Shown here piece by piece: positions 44,057 through 52,154 of a stretch of 64,000 nt of DNA. The notes under the pieces were generated by a model that had not been told where the DNA came from, did no database searches, and saw only the letters and a program-made list of their open reading frames with translations. The translations under genes and the position numbers were made by a program. Within the stretch, counting starts at the first letter, position 1. Each line of letters opens with the position of its first letter. Origin of the DNA: Flavivirga aquimarina (lineage in GTDB: Bacteria; Bacteroidota; Bacteroidia; Flavobacteriales; Flavobacteriaceae); assembly GCF_030540835.1 (NCBI RefSeq), contig NZ_JAUOEK010000184.1:62001-126000 (forward strand), given 5' to 3'.

Positions 44057-44096
44057 AAAAAAGAGCGCATATCCGATAGGTAATCACACTCTTTTT
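44057..44096 (+). terminator. Weak hairpin after tag
   Basis: AAAAAGAG pairs with CTCTTTTT around a 24-base loop, followed by A/T. Plausible but weak. Confidence 0.4.
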
Positions 44097-44135
44097 AAAA
44101 TTATTGCTGAAATAAAAAAATGTCAAACACTTTTC

Positions 44136-44172
44136 AAACGATCCATTACTTTTAAAAGTAATGAATCGTTTT
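44136..44172. terminator. Bidirectional terminator between tag and the C1 peptidase
   Basis: AAACGAT-C-CATTACTTTT pairs with AAAAGTAATG-A-ATCGTTT, a long stem with one internal mismatch, ending in T. It lies between two convergent stops. Confidence 0.7.
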
Positions 44173-44262
44173 CTGTTAATCATAAAATTTAAAAAACTAC
44201 AATATTAACTTTGAATAACTTGGCCAGTCCTTTTCATAGAATACACGTGTATGCCGTTGAAT

Positions 44263-45177
44263 TTAGAAGGTAAATTTCCCTGTATCCATCCATTCTGCTG
44301 ATATGAGGCACCAAAAATCACTAGCTAATTGTTGCTTCACATATTCATATGGAATATAACCATAGCCATCATCACCCCAATTTTCCCCCCAAGAATTTCT
44401 GATTATTAAAGCTCCTTTTCTTCTTTTTTTATCAATTGGATTTGAAATTACTAAATCATCATCATATCCTACAACCATAACTGCATGTCCACCTATTACT
44501 GACTCATTTTCTTCAGGATAAGGAATTTTACCTGTTTTATATGTTTCTTCATAGTTAAGAGAATTATAACAAGTAAATCCCATAATGGAGGGGATTCCTG
44601 CACTTAACTGTTTTTTAACATTAATTAGAGTTTGATGACCAGTAGTACCTAATGGATCTAATCTATAATACAAAAGAGCTTGAAAGTTTTGGGCATATGA
44701 GTAAATAAATGCTGGAGGTTCATTATTAAACTTTTCAATTTCATAAGGATAGTTGTTAGTTGGTGGAACACCGAAAAGAGCTAGTGATCCCATTGCTGTT
44801 CTTGTATACGCACCACTATCATAATCTAAGTCCAGCATGTTTCGAGTAGTTTTGTATACAAATAATTCGGAACCATCTATATATTTATTGAAAGCTCTTT
44901 TTTGAAAATACTCATATATACCTACAGCTGCAAATGCGGTACAAGATCCGATATTACCCTGATCTTTGACTGGAGAACACCATTTTCTATTATCAACTTT
45001 TTTTTCTAAAGTTTTTTTTGACTCACCAGAGATTCCTACTCTTTTCAATAAACCCTTCAAAGATTCTTTGGATTCAGGTTTAAGTGGGTTTCTGAGAGTT
45101 ATTGAAGTATCCTTGTTATAATCTCTAATATCAGGATAATCTTTTATCCAACCCAAGTTCTTTTTAATTCGTTTCAT
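44263..45177 (-). CDS. C1 (papain-like) family cysteine peptidase
   Basis: 304-residue papain-fold peptidase. The catalytic Cys79 is in SPVKDQGNIGSCTAFAAVG, His231 in VIGGHAVMVVGYDDD and Asn261 in IIRNSWGENWGDDGYGYIPYEYV, so the triad is complete. The N-terminus (MKRIKKNLGWIKDYPDIRDY) is not a signal peptide, and there is no T9SS C-terminal signal, so it may be cytoplasmic or exported by an unknown route. The short N-terminal part could be a minimal propeptide. It stands alone. Confidence 0.9.
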   Translation of the reverse strand: MKRIKKNLGWIKDYPDIRDYNKDTSITLRNPLKPESKESLKGLLKRVGISGESKKTLEKKVDNRKWCSPVKDQGNIGSCTAFAAVGIYEYFQKRAFNKYIDGSELFVYKTTRNMLDLDYDSGAYTRTAMGSLALFGVPPTNNYPYEIEKFNNEPPAFIYSYAQNFQALLYYRLDPLGTTGHQTLINVKKQLSAGIPSIMGFTCYNSLNYEETYKTGKIPYPEENESVIGGHAVMVVGYDDDLVISNPIDKKRRKGALIIRNSWGENWGDDGYGYIPYEYVKQQLASDFWCLISAEWMDTGKFTF

Positions 45178-45406
45178 TTCTAAAGTATTTTTAATTAAAT
45201 ATTTAAAATCAATATTAATAACTGAAGAATTTTAATTCAATACCCAATAGAGGGGAGATTCTGAAAACAAAATAACTAGATTCTTAGAGTTGCATACAGT
45301 ACAAAGACAAAGTTCCATTTCAAAAAACTTTATCGGTTGTTACCTACATAGCTACAAGCGGAAATAAAATTAGTTGAAAATTTTCACAAAATTAAATCAC
45401 TATTCT

Positions 45407-46030
45407 TTATAAATATTTCAAAAAAGAAGTTCTCGAAATTTCTTCAGCCCCCAAACTTTCCAGATGGTTCGTGTACACCTGACAATCTATAAGCCTGTAA
45501 TTCGTATTCTGAATAAACTTTATAAAACCTACCTTACTGGCGTTACTTTCTTTAGTAAACATACTTTCACCACAAAATACCCCATTGTTTAAATCGATAC
45601 CATAAAGTCCACCAACTAAAACATTATTATTCCAAACCTCAACAGATTTTGCACAACCCAACTTATGAAGTTTTGTATAAGCTTCAATCATATTATCCGT
45701 AATCCAGGTACTTACTTGACCATCGCGTTTTATTTTAGAACATTCCATAATAACCTCTCGAAAAGCTTTATTAACAGTCACCACATAATTTTTATTACGT
45801 AATACTTGTTCCATACTTTTTGAGACTTTTAATTTATTTGGAAACAAGACAAAACGTGGGTCTGGAGACCACCATAAAATGGGTTCTTCTGCTTCAAACC
45901 AAGGAAAAATACCCGATTTATATGCTAACAATAAACGATCTATAGATAAATCACCACCAACAGCTAAAATCCCTTCTTTTGTAGCTTGATTTACATCAGG
46001 AAACCATATGTTATCATTCAACAAAACCAT
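45407..46030 (-). CDS. aat: Leucyl/phenylalanyl-tRNA--protein transferase
   Basis: Adds Leu or Phe to N-terminal Arg or Lys of proteins, creating N-degrons for ClpAP. 207 residues with the family blocks FPDVNQATKEGILAVGGDLS, SGIFPWFEAEEPILWWSPDPRFVLFP and GLYGIDLNNGVFCGESMFTKESNASK. The end is somewhat compact but normal. Its start overlaps the stop region of the transporter gene by one base, so the two are probably co-transcribed. Confidence 0.94.
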   Translation of the reverse strand: MVLLNDNIWFPDVNQATKEGILAVGGDLSIDRLLLAYKSGIFPWFEAEEPILWWSPDPRFVLFPNKLKVSKSMEQVLRNKNYVVTVNKAFREVIMECSKIKRDGQVSTWITDNMIEAYTKLHKLGCAKSVEVWNNNVLVGGLYGIDLNNGVFCGESMFTKESNASKVGFIKFIQNTNYRLIDCQVYTNHLESLGAEEISRTSFLKYL

Positions 46031-47406
46031 TATAAAAGTATTAAGCCTAAAATATAAACACTAATACCAACAAGCATGAGGATTAAGGTGTACGGTAAAA
46101 TCTCTTTTGCTTTCAACTTGGTAATACCCAAAAGCGGTAGCGCCCAGAAAGGTTGTAACATATTAGTGATTTGGTCGCCATAAGCCAACGCCATAATCGC
46201 TTTTGGTAGAGGCACACCTAATTTTAAAGCCGACTCTACTATAACTGGGCCTTGCACAGCCCATTGTCCGCCTCCACTTGGTACAAATATATTTACCAAA
46301 CCAGCACTCATAAACGTATAAATTGGCAACGTAGTTTCTGTAGCTATGGACACAAAAAAATCAGAAATTTGAACTACCATTCCTGAAGATTTCATGATTC
46401 CCATAATCCCAAAATATAGCGGAAATTGAATGAGAATTCCCGAAGTCCCTTTAATGGCTTCTTCTACTGCTTTTAAAAAATTATGGAAGTTTTTATGTAA
46501 AAGAATGGCTAATCCCAGCATGAAAAAATTAAGCATGTTAGGTGTAATTTGTAGATTCAGAATATTGCTCCAATATTGATATAAAAACGTTATGAGCAGA
46601 ATTGTTCCGAAGGCCACACCTAAAATATTCGAAAAATCTAACTTTTCTGCACCTTCTTTTTGATCTTTTTCTTCAGAATCAAATTGATAATTTTCCAGTT
46701 TAAAATTTGTGGATTGGGTTATTTTCGATAGTCTTTTTAATACCAATGGAATCAATATAAGTAAGATTCCAAATAGTAGTAAATTCCACCAACTAAAAAT
46801 AGTTGCATTAAAGTTTATGCTTTCCGGAACTTGATTAAGAATTTCAGAAGAAGAAATACCTTGCATTAAAGTTTTTATATGTCCATTCTCTGAAACCTTT
46901 ATTGGAGCCGAACCACTAATACCTCCATGCCATATCATCAATCCAACATACCCTGCTGCTCCTACCAGCGGGTAATTTAATGGTATGTTATTTCGTTGCG
47001 CATGTTCACCAACTTTTCTTGCTAAAATAGCTCCAAATATAAGTCCAAGCCCCCAATTTAAAAAAGCCATCAGCATAGTCGTAACACTCACTAAAACCAC
47101 CGCAGAAGATGTACTGGTTATATTTTTAGATAAGGCTACTATTAACCTATTAACAGGCTTACTTAATACTAAAACATGGCCTAAAACCAATATAAGCATC
47201 ATTTGATAGGCGAATACCAACAAAGCATTATTCCAGATACCCGATTCCCAATACGATAAAACTTCTAAAACATGATTGCTTCCCTCTTTAAATTCTGTGA
47301 AACAGATCGCCATAATCATTGTAAATAATGTTAATAATATGGCTATGGTGAATGGTGAAGGTAAGTAACGTTTAAAAAGTGTTTCTATGATTTTAGTAAC
47401 ATTCAT
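46030..47406 (-). CDS. AtoE-like short-chain fatty acid transporter (TIGR00366-type)
   Basis: 458-residue integral membrane protein with about 12 hydrophobic helices. The family signature regions are FNWGLGLIFGAILARKVGEHA, GLMIWHGGISGSAPIKVSENGHI and NIFVPSGGGQWAVQGPVI. Members are thought to take up short-chain fatty acids such as butyrate or acetoacetate. No fatty-acid degradation genes are nearby, so the substrate is uncertain. It is encoded upstream of aat on the same strand. Confidence 0.88.
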   Translation of the reverse strand: MNVTKIIETLFKRYLPSPFTIAILLTLFTMIMAICFTEFKEGSNHVLEVLSYWESGIWNNALLVFAYQMMLILVLGHVLVLSKPVNRLIVALSKNITSTSSAVVLVSVTTMLMAFLNWGLGLIFGAILARKVGEHAQRNNIPLNYPLVGAAGYVGLMIWHGGISGSAPIKVSENGHIKTLMQGISSSEILNQVPESINFNATIFSWWNLLLFGILLILIPLVLKRLSKITQSTNFKLENYQFDSEEKDQKEGAEKLDFSNILGVAFGTILLITFLYQYWSNILNLQITPNMLNFFMLGLAILLHKNFHNFLKAVEEAIKGTSGILIQFPLYFGIMGIMKSSGMVVQISDFFVSIATETTLPIYTFMSAGLVNIFVPSGGGQWAVQGPVIVESALKLGVPLPKAIMALAYGDQITNMLQPFWALPLLGITKLKAKEILPYTLILMLVGISVYILGLILL

Positions 47407-47439
47407 ATTGGAAAATTAAACCATTTTCGTTTAATCATA

Positions 47440-47477
47440 AAAAAACCTCAACATTAATTTTAATATTGAGGTTTTAA
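47440..47477 (-). terminator. Terminator after the DUF3127 gene
   Basis: AAAACCTCAA and TTGAGGTTTT form a 10-bp stem around an AT-rich loop, with T residues beyond on minus. Confidence 0.7.
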
Positions 47478-47536
47478 TTTATTTCTGACCCTTTCGTCTT
47501 TTTAAACCCTTCCGTCTTTTGATTTAATAAAATCAA

Positions 47537-47566
47537 AATCCACCTTCCCTTTTTAAGGGAAGGAAC
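47537..47566. repeat. Possible diverged hairpin repeat downstream of the DUF3127 gene
   Basis: CCTTCCCTT-TTT-AAGGGAAGG with a preceding AATCCA and a following AACACG. It is similar in layout to the repeats in leuS but more AT-rich, and it may simply be a terminator. Confidence 0.4.
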
Positions 47567-47586
47567 ACGTGTAGTTTATTATTTTA

Positions 47587-47964
47587 TTAGAAAGGCAGGT
47601 CGTCGTGATCTTCTTCTTTTAAATCTCCAGCAGGTTCAAAAGCATCCGCTGGTGGTACTGGTGGCAAGTTCTCACCCGAAGCCTCTGCTTGTAAAGCTTC
47701 TATTCTCCATCCTTGAATCGAGTTAAAATATTTTGTTTCTCCTTGTGGGTTTACCCACTCTCTACCTCTTAAATTTATACTAATCTTAACTTGTTGCCCT
47801 ACCTGATAACTGTTTAACAAATCTGTTTTATCTTGAACAAACTCTACCATGATGTGTTGTGGGTACTGCTCTTCTGTAGTTACTACAATCTCTCTTTTTC
47901 TAAACCCATTACTTCCAAAAGTTTGAGTTTCTCCTACCATTTTTATTTTTCCTTGAACTTCCAT
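47587..47964 (-). CDS. DUF3127 protein, SSB-like OB fold with acidic tip
   Basis: 125-residue protein of the DUF3127 family. The N-terminal about 90 residues look like an OB fold (VQGKIKMVGETQTFGSNGFRKREIVVTT...ISINLRGREWVNPQGETKYFNSIQGWRIEAL). A Pro/Glu-rich linker follows and the chain ends HDDLPF, very like the acidic tip by which SSB recruits partners. The function is not established; a single-stranded nucleic-acid-binding or partner-docking role is inference. It is downstream of the flavin reductase gene by 30 bp. Confidence 0.85.
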   Translation of the reverse strand: MEVQGKIKMVGETQTFGSNGFRKREIVVTTEEQYPQHIMVEFVQDKTDLLNSYQVGQQVKISINLRGREWVNPQGETKYFNSIQGWRIEALQAEASGENLPPVPPADAFEPAGDLKEEDHDDLPF

Positions 47965-47994
47965 TAATTATTATTTATATCGATTAATTACTAT

Positions 47995-48864
47995 TTAACT
48001 TAATAATATTTTCCAAGCACTCTCAACATCACCAAAACTTAGGTAATTACGTGCTAATTTATGTTTTTGTCTGTGCGTAGCCGTTTTAATATTCGAATAT
48101 CTACCTCCTAAATCTTCAATAAAAGCCTTGACACTTTCTTCAGTTGGTAGCGTTTCTATATTGGCCAACATCCCTAAATCGTTTCCGGTTAAAACCATGC
48201 TATTTTTAACATGGTCGGGAAAATTATCAACACCAATTCCTAACGTTGATAGCGGTTTGGGTATTTCAAAAAAGCCCTTTTTAGCACGGGTATAGTAACT
48301 TCCCCCAGCTCTGGCAACCAAATCTAATTTTTGCTGGTTTATGATACCATTCTCATCAAGTACATCTTCATCTATATGAAGTTTAACGACCTCACAAACA
48401 ATTAAATTGCCTGCGCCTCCTTCTGTTCCCAACTTAACAATATCATTTACTTTACATTCAAACTGTACAGGTGCTTCTGCAACACGAAATGGTTTAACAA
48501 TATCAGATTCTAACATCGTTAATCCCGACTTATCAAACTCATTTATGCCTTCAGGGTACTCTGTACTTGTTAATGACATTTGATGCACCATATCATAATT
48601 CACCACATTAATAACCACTTCTCTCGTTGCTTCAACATTTTGCAGTGTGTGCTTTGTCGTGTTATCTCTAACACGTCGCGCTGGTGAAAATATCATGATA
48701 GGCGGATTTGCACTAAACACATTAAAAAAACTAAATGGCGACAAATTCGGATTCCCATTTTCATCTATAGTACTAGCAAAAGCAATTGGTCTTGGTGCAA
48801 CGGCACTTAACAAATAACCATGCAATTTGCTGGTAGGCAAGCTTTTTGGTTCAAATGATGTCAT
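47995..48864 (-). CDS. Flavin reductase-like, FMN-binding split-barrel protein
   Basis: 289-residue protein of the flavin reductase-like family. The conserved AVAPRPIAFASTIDENGNPNLSPFSFFNVFSANPP block is the FMN-binding start, followed by RDTTKHT-like DNTTKHTLQNVEATREVVINVV and ECKVNDIVKLG. It probably binds FMN and may reduce flavin with NAD(P)H. It is likely co-transcribed with the DUF3127 gene. The physiological partner is unknown. Confidence 0.88.
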   Translation of the reverse strand: MTSFEPKSLPTSKLHGYLLSAVAPRPIAFASTIDENGNPNLSPFSFFNVFSANPPIMIFSPARRVRDNTTKHTLQNVEATREVVINVVNYDMVHQMSLTSTEYPEGINEFDKSGLTMLESDIVKPFRVAEAPVQFECKVNDIVKLGTEGGAGNLIVCEVVKLHIDEDVLDENGIINQQKLDLVARAGGSYYTRAKKGFFEIPKPLSTLGIGVDNFPDHVKNSMVLTGNDLGMLANIETLPTEESVKAFIEDLGGRYSNIKTATHRQKHKLARNYLSFGDVESAWKILLS

Positions 48865-48881
48865 TAATTCTTTAGTTTTAA

Positions 48882-48889
48882 CAAATGTA
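48882..48889 (-). promoter_or_regulatory. Putative -7 promoter element for the flavin reductase gene
   Basis: TACATTTG on minus matches TAnnTTTG, 17 bp upstream of the ATG. Confidence 0.4.
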
Positions 48890-48985
48890 ACTATTATGTT
48901 GTTTAACTAAAAACCAATTTACTAACATCTTAAACAATAATATTAACAGATTTGCATTATATTACAAGTTAAATTTAATTAACCA

Positions 48986-50149
48986 ATGATTTTTACAAAA
49001 CACGGCAATGCATTTCGTTGGATTATCATTATTGCGTCTTTCTTTATTGTGTCCCTTATTTTATGGAAAACCTATGAGTTTTTTCAGCACTTTAAAGACG
49101 AAGAACGCACCAAAATGGAAAATTGGTCGTTTGCTCAATCTGATTTATTAAAAACTGATGACCTTAATGGGAATATGGGTGATTTGCCATTAAAGGTTAT
49201 TACAAGTAACAAGACTACACCTATGATCAAAGTCAATGTTGATGGTAGTTATGATTTTAATAATATCGATGAAGATAAAGCAAAGGATTCTGTATATATT
49301 AAAAAATTAATTTTAAAATTCGAAAAGGAAAATACTCCTATTGATGTGAAATTTGATGGTAAACTTTATAGCAAAATTTATTACGGAAACTCTCCCTTAT
49401 TAAACAAATTAAAATATTATCCGTTAGCACTATTACTTATTGTTGTCTTATTCGGTGCGGTTATTTTCTTCTTTTATAGTAGTAATAAAAATGCCACTCA
49501 AAACAAATTATGGTCAGGTATGGCTAAAGAAACGGCGCATCAAATAGGCACGCCTTTATCTTCTTTAATAGGGTGGACAGAAATTTTAAAAAGTGAACAT
49601 GTAAACCCGGATTATATTGCTGAAATTGAAAAAGATGTAGACCGCTTAAAAACCATTACTGAGCGCTTTAGTAAAATTGGATCTTTACCAACTCTTGAAA
49701 TAACTGATATTATTAAAGAGACTATGGATTCTTACGATTATTTAAAGACACGGTCTTCAAACCTTATCGACTTTGAGATTATAACGCCTGAAGGTGATAT
49801 TCCTGTAAATCTTAATAAACAATTATACAGTTGGACTATTGAAAATCTGGTAAAAAATGCCATTGATGCTATGAAAGGCAGAGGCAAACTTATCGTTGAA
49901 ATTTCCCAATTGGAAAACAATGTAAAAGTTAGCATTACAGACACCGGTATAGGTATTGCTAAAAAAGACTTTAATAAAATTTTCACCCCTGGATATACTA
50001 CAAAGAAACGCGGTTGGGGATTAGGTTTATCGCTCACCCGACGTATTATTGAAGATTTTCATGATGGAAAAATAAAGGTTTTACAATCACAAAAAGAAAA
50101 AGGAACCACTATACAAATTAGTTTAAAACGTGCCCCAAATTATGTCTAA
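48986..50149 (+). CDS. Sensor histidine kinase, orphan
   Basis: 387-residue membrane kinase. Two membrane helices (about 12-28 and 146-164) enclose a 115-residue periplasmic domain of unknown ligand. The phospho-acceptor is His185 in WSGMAKETAHQIGTPLSSL, and the ATPase motifs are N (ENLVKNAIDAMKG), G1 (ITDTGIGI) and G2 (KKRGWGLGLSLTRR). There is no response regulator nearby, so the partner is elsewhere. The next gene overlaps the end by 8 bp. Confidence 0.92.
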   Translation: MIFTKHGNAFRWIIIIASFFIVSLILWKTYEFFQHFKDEERTKMENWSFAQSDLLKTDDLNGNMGDLPLKVITSNKTTPMIKVNVDGSYDFNNIDEDKAKDSVYIKKLILKFEKENTPIDVKFDGKLYSKIYYGNSPLLNKLKYYPLALLLIVVLFGAVIFFFYSSNKNATQNKLWSGMAKETAHQIGTPLSSLIGWTEILKSEHVNPDYIAEIEKDVDRLKTITERFSKIGSLPTLEITDIIKETMDSYDYLKTRSSNLIDFEIITPEGDIPVNLNKQLYSWTIENLVKNAIDAMKGRGKLIVEISQLENNVKVSITDTGIGIAKKDFNKIFTPGYTTKKRGWGLGLSLTRRIIEDFHDGKIKVLQSQKEKGTTIQISLKRAPNYV

Positions 50150-50489
50150 AAAACTAGTTACCATAAAAGAAGTTGTGTTAAAAAACAACTGCCCTGAATG
50201 TTATAACAATGAAGGCTTACGCTTAATTTTTATGCAAAAAATGATTGATACGAAGTTTTATCAATCTATGACTTCTCAAATTAGTCATGAAATTAATTGT
50301 AAAACATGTGATACCGTTATTTATCCGGTTAAATGGACAGATGATATTGAGCGTGTTTTTGAATATCAGAAAAAAGCATTTGTTCCCCAAAAGGCATCGA
50401 CCTATTTAAAGAAAATGTCATGGGTTTTTATTATTTCGACTATTATAGTAGTTTTTGCTTTATTATTAGCTGTATACTCTAATTTATAA
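50142..50489 (+). CDS. Zinc-ribbon-like protein with C-terminal membrane anchor
   Basis: 115-residue protein; start taken at ATG 50142, overlapping the kinase stop by 8 bp. It has two CxxC pairs (NNCPECYNNEG and INCKTCDTVIYP) that could bind one zinc, and a single C-terminal membrane helix (WVFIISTIIVVFALLLAVY). No named family is recognised. The tight overlap suggests it works with the histidine kinase, which is inference. The 3' end overlaps the convergent HIT gene by 6 bp. Confidence 0.75.
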   Translation: MSKKLVTIKEVVLKNNCPECYNNEGLRLIFMQKMIDTKFYQSMTSQISHEINCKTCDTVIYPVKWTDDIERVFEYQKKAFVPQKASTYLKKMSWVFIISTIIVVFALLLAVYSNL

Positions 50490-50873
50490 TTGAGCATTAA
50501 TAGCTTTTGCTATATTTTGAAACTCTTCTGTTGAAAGTTTTGCCTTTTTAATAAAACGGGCATCTTCCATGGTATGTAATGGAATTAAATGTACGTGTGC
50601 ATGAGGTACTTCCAAACCTATAACAGATATCCCTACGCGTTCGCAGGGTATGGTTTTTTCTATGGCTAAAGCAACCTGTCTCGAAAAGCTCATCAATCCA
50701 TTATAAGTGGCTTCATCTAAATCAAAAATTTTATCAACCTCTTGTTTAGGAATACAGAGTGTATGCCCTTCGCTATTTGGATTTACATCTAAAAACGCCA
50801 AAAAATCATCTGTTTCAGCAACTTTATAACAAGGGATTTCTCCGTTAACTATTTTTGTGAAAATTGAAGCCAT
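50484..50873 (-). CDS. HIT family protein (purine nucleoside phosphoramidase-like)
   Basis: 129-residue histidine-triad hydrolase, HINT branch. The start SIFTKIVNGEIPCYKVAETDDFLAFLDVNP is typical and the triad HAHVHLIPL is intact. It hydrolyses nucleoside phosphoramidates or adenylates; the substrate in the cell is not defined. Next upstream on the strand is greA, a common pairing in Bacteroidota. Confidence 0.94.
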   Translation of the reverse strand: MASIFTKIVNGEIPCYKVAETDDFLAFLDVNPNSEGHTLCIPKQEVDKIFDLDEATYNGLMSFSRQVALAIEKTIPCERVGISVIGLEVPHAHVHLIPLHTMEDARFIKKAKLSTEEFQNIAKAINAQL

Positions 50874-50960
50874 ATTAATTGAGAGAATATATTATTCAGA
50901 AATATTTTTGTTAGAGTTTATCTGAAGTATTGGTCGAAACATTGATATAAAAATATCAAC

Positions 50961-51434
50961 TTACCTAGAAATTTCTATAATATCAAACTTCATAACACCA
51001 TTAGGTACTTGAATTTCGGCAACATCACCTACAGCTTTTCCAAGCAAACCTTTTCCTATGGGTGAATTCACCGAGATTTTACCTGAAGCTAAATCTGCTT
51101 CTCCATCGGCCACCAAGGTATAATTCATTTCCATACCATTGGTTTGATTTTTTATTTTAACTTTAGATAATACTAATATCTTAGAATTATCTAACTGAGA
51201 TTCGTCAATAACACGAGCCCCTGCTAATGCATCTTCTAATTTAGAAATACGCATTTCTAACATTCCTTGTGCTTCTTTTGCTGCATCATATTCGGCATTT
51301 TCACTTAAATCGCCTTTATCTCTAGCTTCGGCAATTGCTTTTGAAGCCTTTACACGTTCTACATCTTTTAATTGTTGTAGCTCGTCTCTTAGTTTTTTTA
51401 AACCCTCGGGTGTATAGTAAGATACTTTACTCAT
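50961..51434 (-). CDS. greA: Transcription elongation factor GreA
   Basis: Stimulates transcript cleavage by backtracked RNA polymerase. 157 residues, with an N-terminal coiled coil whose tip carries the acidic residues in RDKGDLSENAEYDAAKEAQ. The C-terminal FKBP-like domain contains ISVNSPIGKGLLGKAVGDVAEIQVP. It is upstream of the HIT gene by 87 bp, probably one transcript. The leader contains hairpins (see the findings). Confidence 0.96.
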   Translation of the reverse strand: MSKVSYYTPEGLKKLRDELQQLKDVERVKASKAIAEARDKGDLSENAEYDAAKEAQGMLEMRISKLEDALAGARVIDESQLDNSKILVLSKVKIKNQTNGMEMNYTLVADGEADLASGKISVNSPIGKGLLGKAVGDVAEIQVPNGVMKFDIIEISR

Positions 51435-51502
51435 AACTTCATCGTTTTATTTAATAAAAGATGCTGAATACCCTCCGACATAGTTCATTTTAAGAGTTCA
51501 GC

Positions 51503-51531
51503 ATAAAAAAAATCTCGCTTACACGAGATTG
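51503..51531 (-). terminator. Terminator-like hairpin in the greA leader
   Basis: On minus, AATCTCG-TGTAAG-CGAGATT is followed by T residues, about 75 bp before the greA ATG. It may be an attenuator, or the end of an unseen transcript. Confidence 0.5.
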
Positions 51532-51603
51532 TATAACAAATATACAAAATATTTAACTCAATTTGCTTTTTGTCGTAAATTGCACTTTAATTCTAGATTT
51601 GCT

Positions 51604-52032
51604 ATGAAGTTTGTTTTTACCCTTATTGGTCTCATTATTTTATCATCTTGCAGTAAAAATTCTGTTGATAATGAAAATTGTAAATTTTTATTAGACTTAA
51701 ATGTTAATGTTACTGTTAACCTTAGTTTGCCACAATATAGCCAATTACCTTTTGCTGGAAACTCCGTATATATTGCAAATGCAGGAAACGCGGGGATTAT
51801 AGTTGCCAGCACTGGTGCCGATTTTTTTGCATGGGATGCAGCCGACCCAAATCATATCCCTAGTGCTTGCTCTGTACTTATTCCTTCGGGATTAAATGCG
51901 ACTTGCGGCTGTGATGATGAAAATGAGTACAACTTGGTTACCGGACGGGCATTAGGTAGTAATAACTTACCTTGTAGTTTAAAAAATTACAGAGTAGAGC
52001 AAAACGGGAATAGCCTTTTAATATTTAATTAA
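51604..52032 (+). CDS. Small lipoprotein of unknown function
   Basis: Start taken at ATG 51604, which opens the lipoprotein signal KFVFTLIGLIILSSCSK. The 142-residue product has a mature part with LDLNVNVTVNLSLPQYSQLPFAGNSVYIAN and several Cys, including the CGC pair in LNATCGCDDENEY. A Rieske-like layout (C-x-C, late C) is not matched well enough to claim. It is expected to be lipid-anchored in the envelope. Confidence 0.7.
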   Translation: MKFVFTLIGLIILSSCSKNSVDNENCKFLLDLNVNVTVNLSLPQYSQLPFAGNSVYIANAGNAGIIVASTGADFFAWDAADPNHIPSACSVLIPSGLNATCGCDDENEYNLVTGRALGSNNLPCSLKNYRVEQNGNSLLIFN

Positions 52033-52073
52033 GAAGGTTATCTAAAAACCTGTTGTGAAATTCTTTGTTGGGT

Positions 52074-52126
52074 TGAGCCTGTCGAAACCAATATTCATTC
52101 CCTAAAGATTAAATATTTTGACAGAC
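52074..52126. repeat. Inverted repeat of the TTGAGCCTGTCGAAA type
   Basis: TTGAG-CCTGTCGAAA at the left and TTTTGACAG-ACTCAA at the right pair imperfectly. It lies between two convergent stops and may serve as terminator. Confidence 0.5.
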
Positions 52127-52154
52127 TCAATATTATGGACTCCCCTTTTACTTT

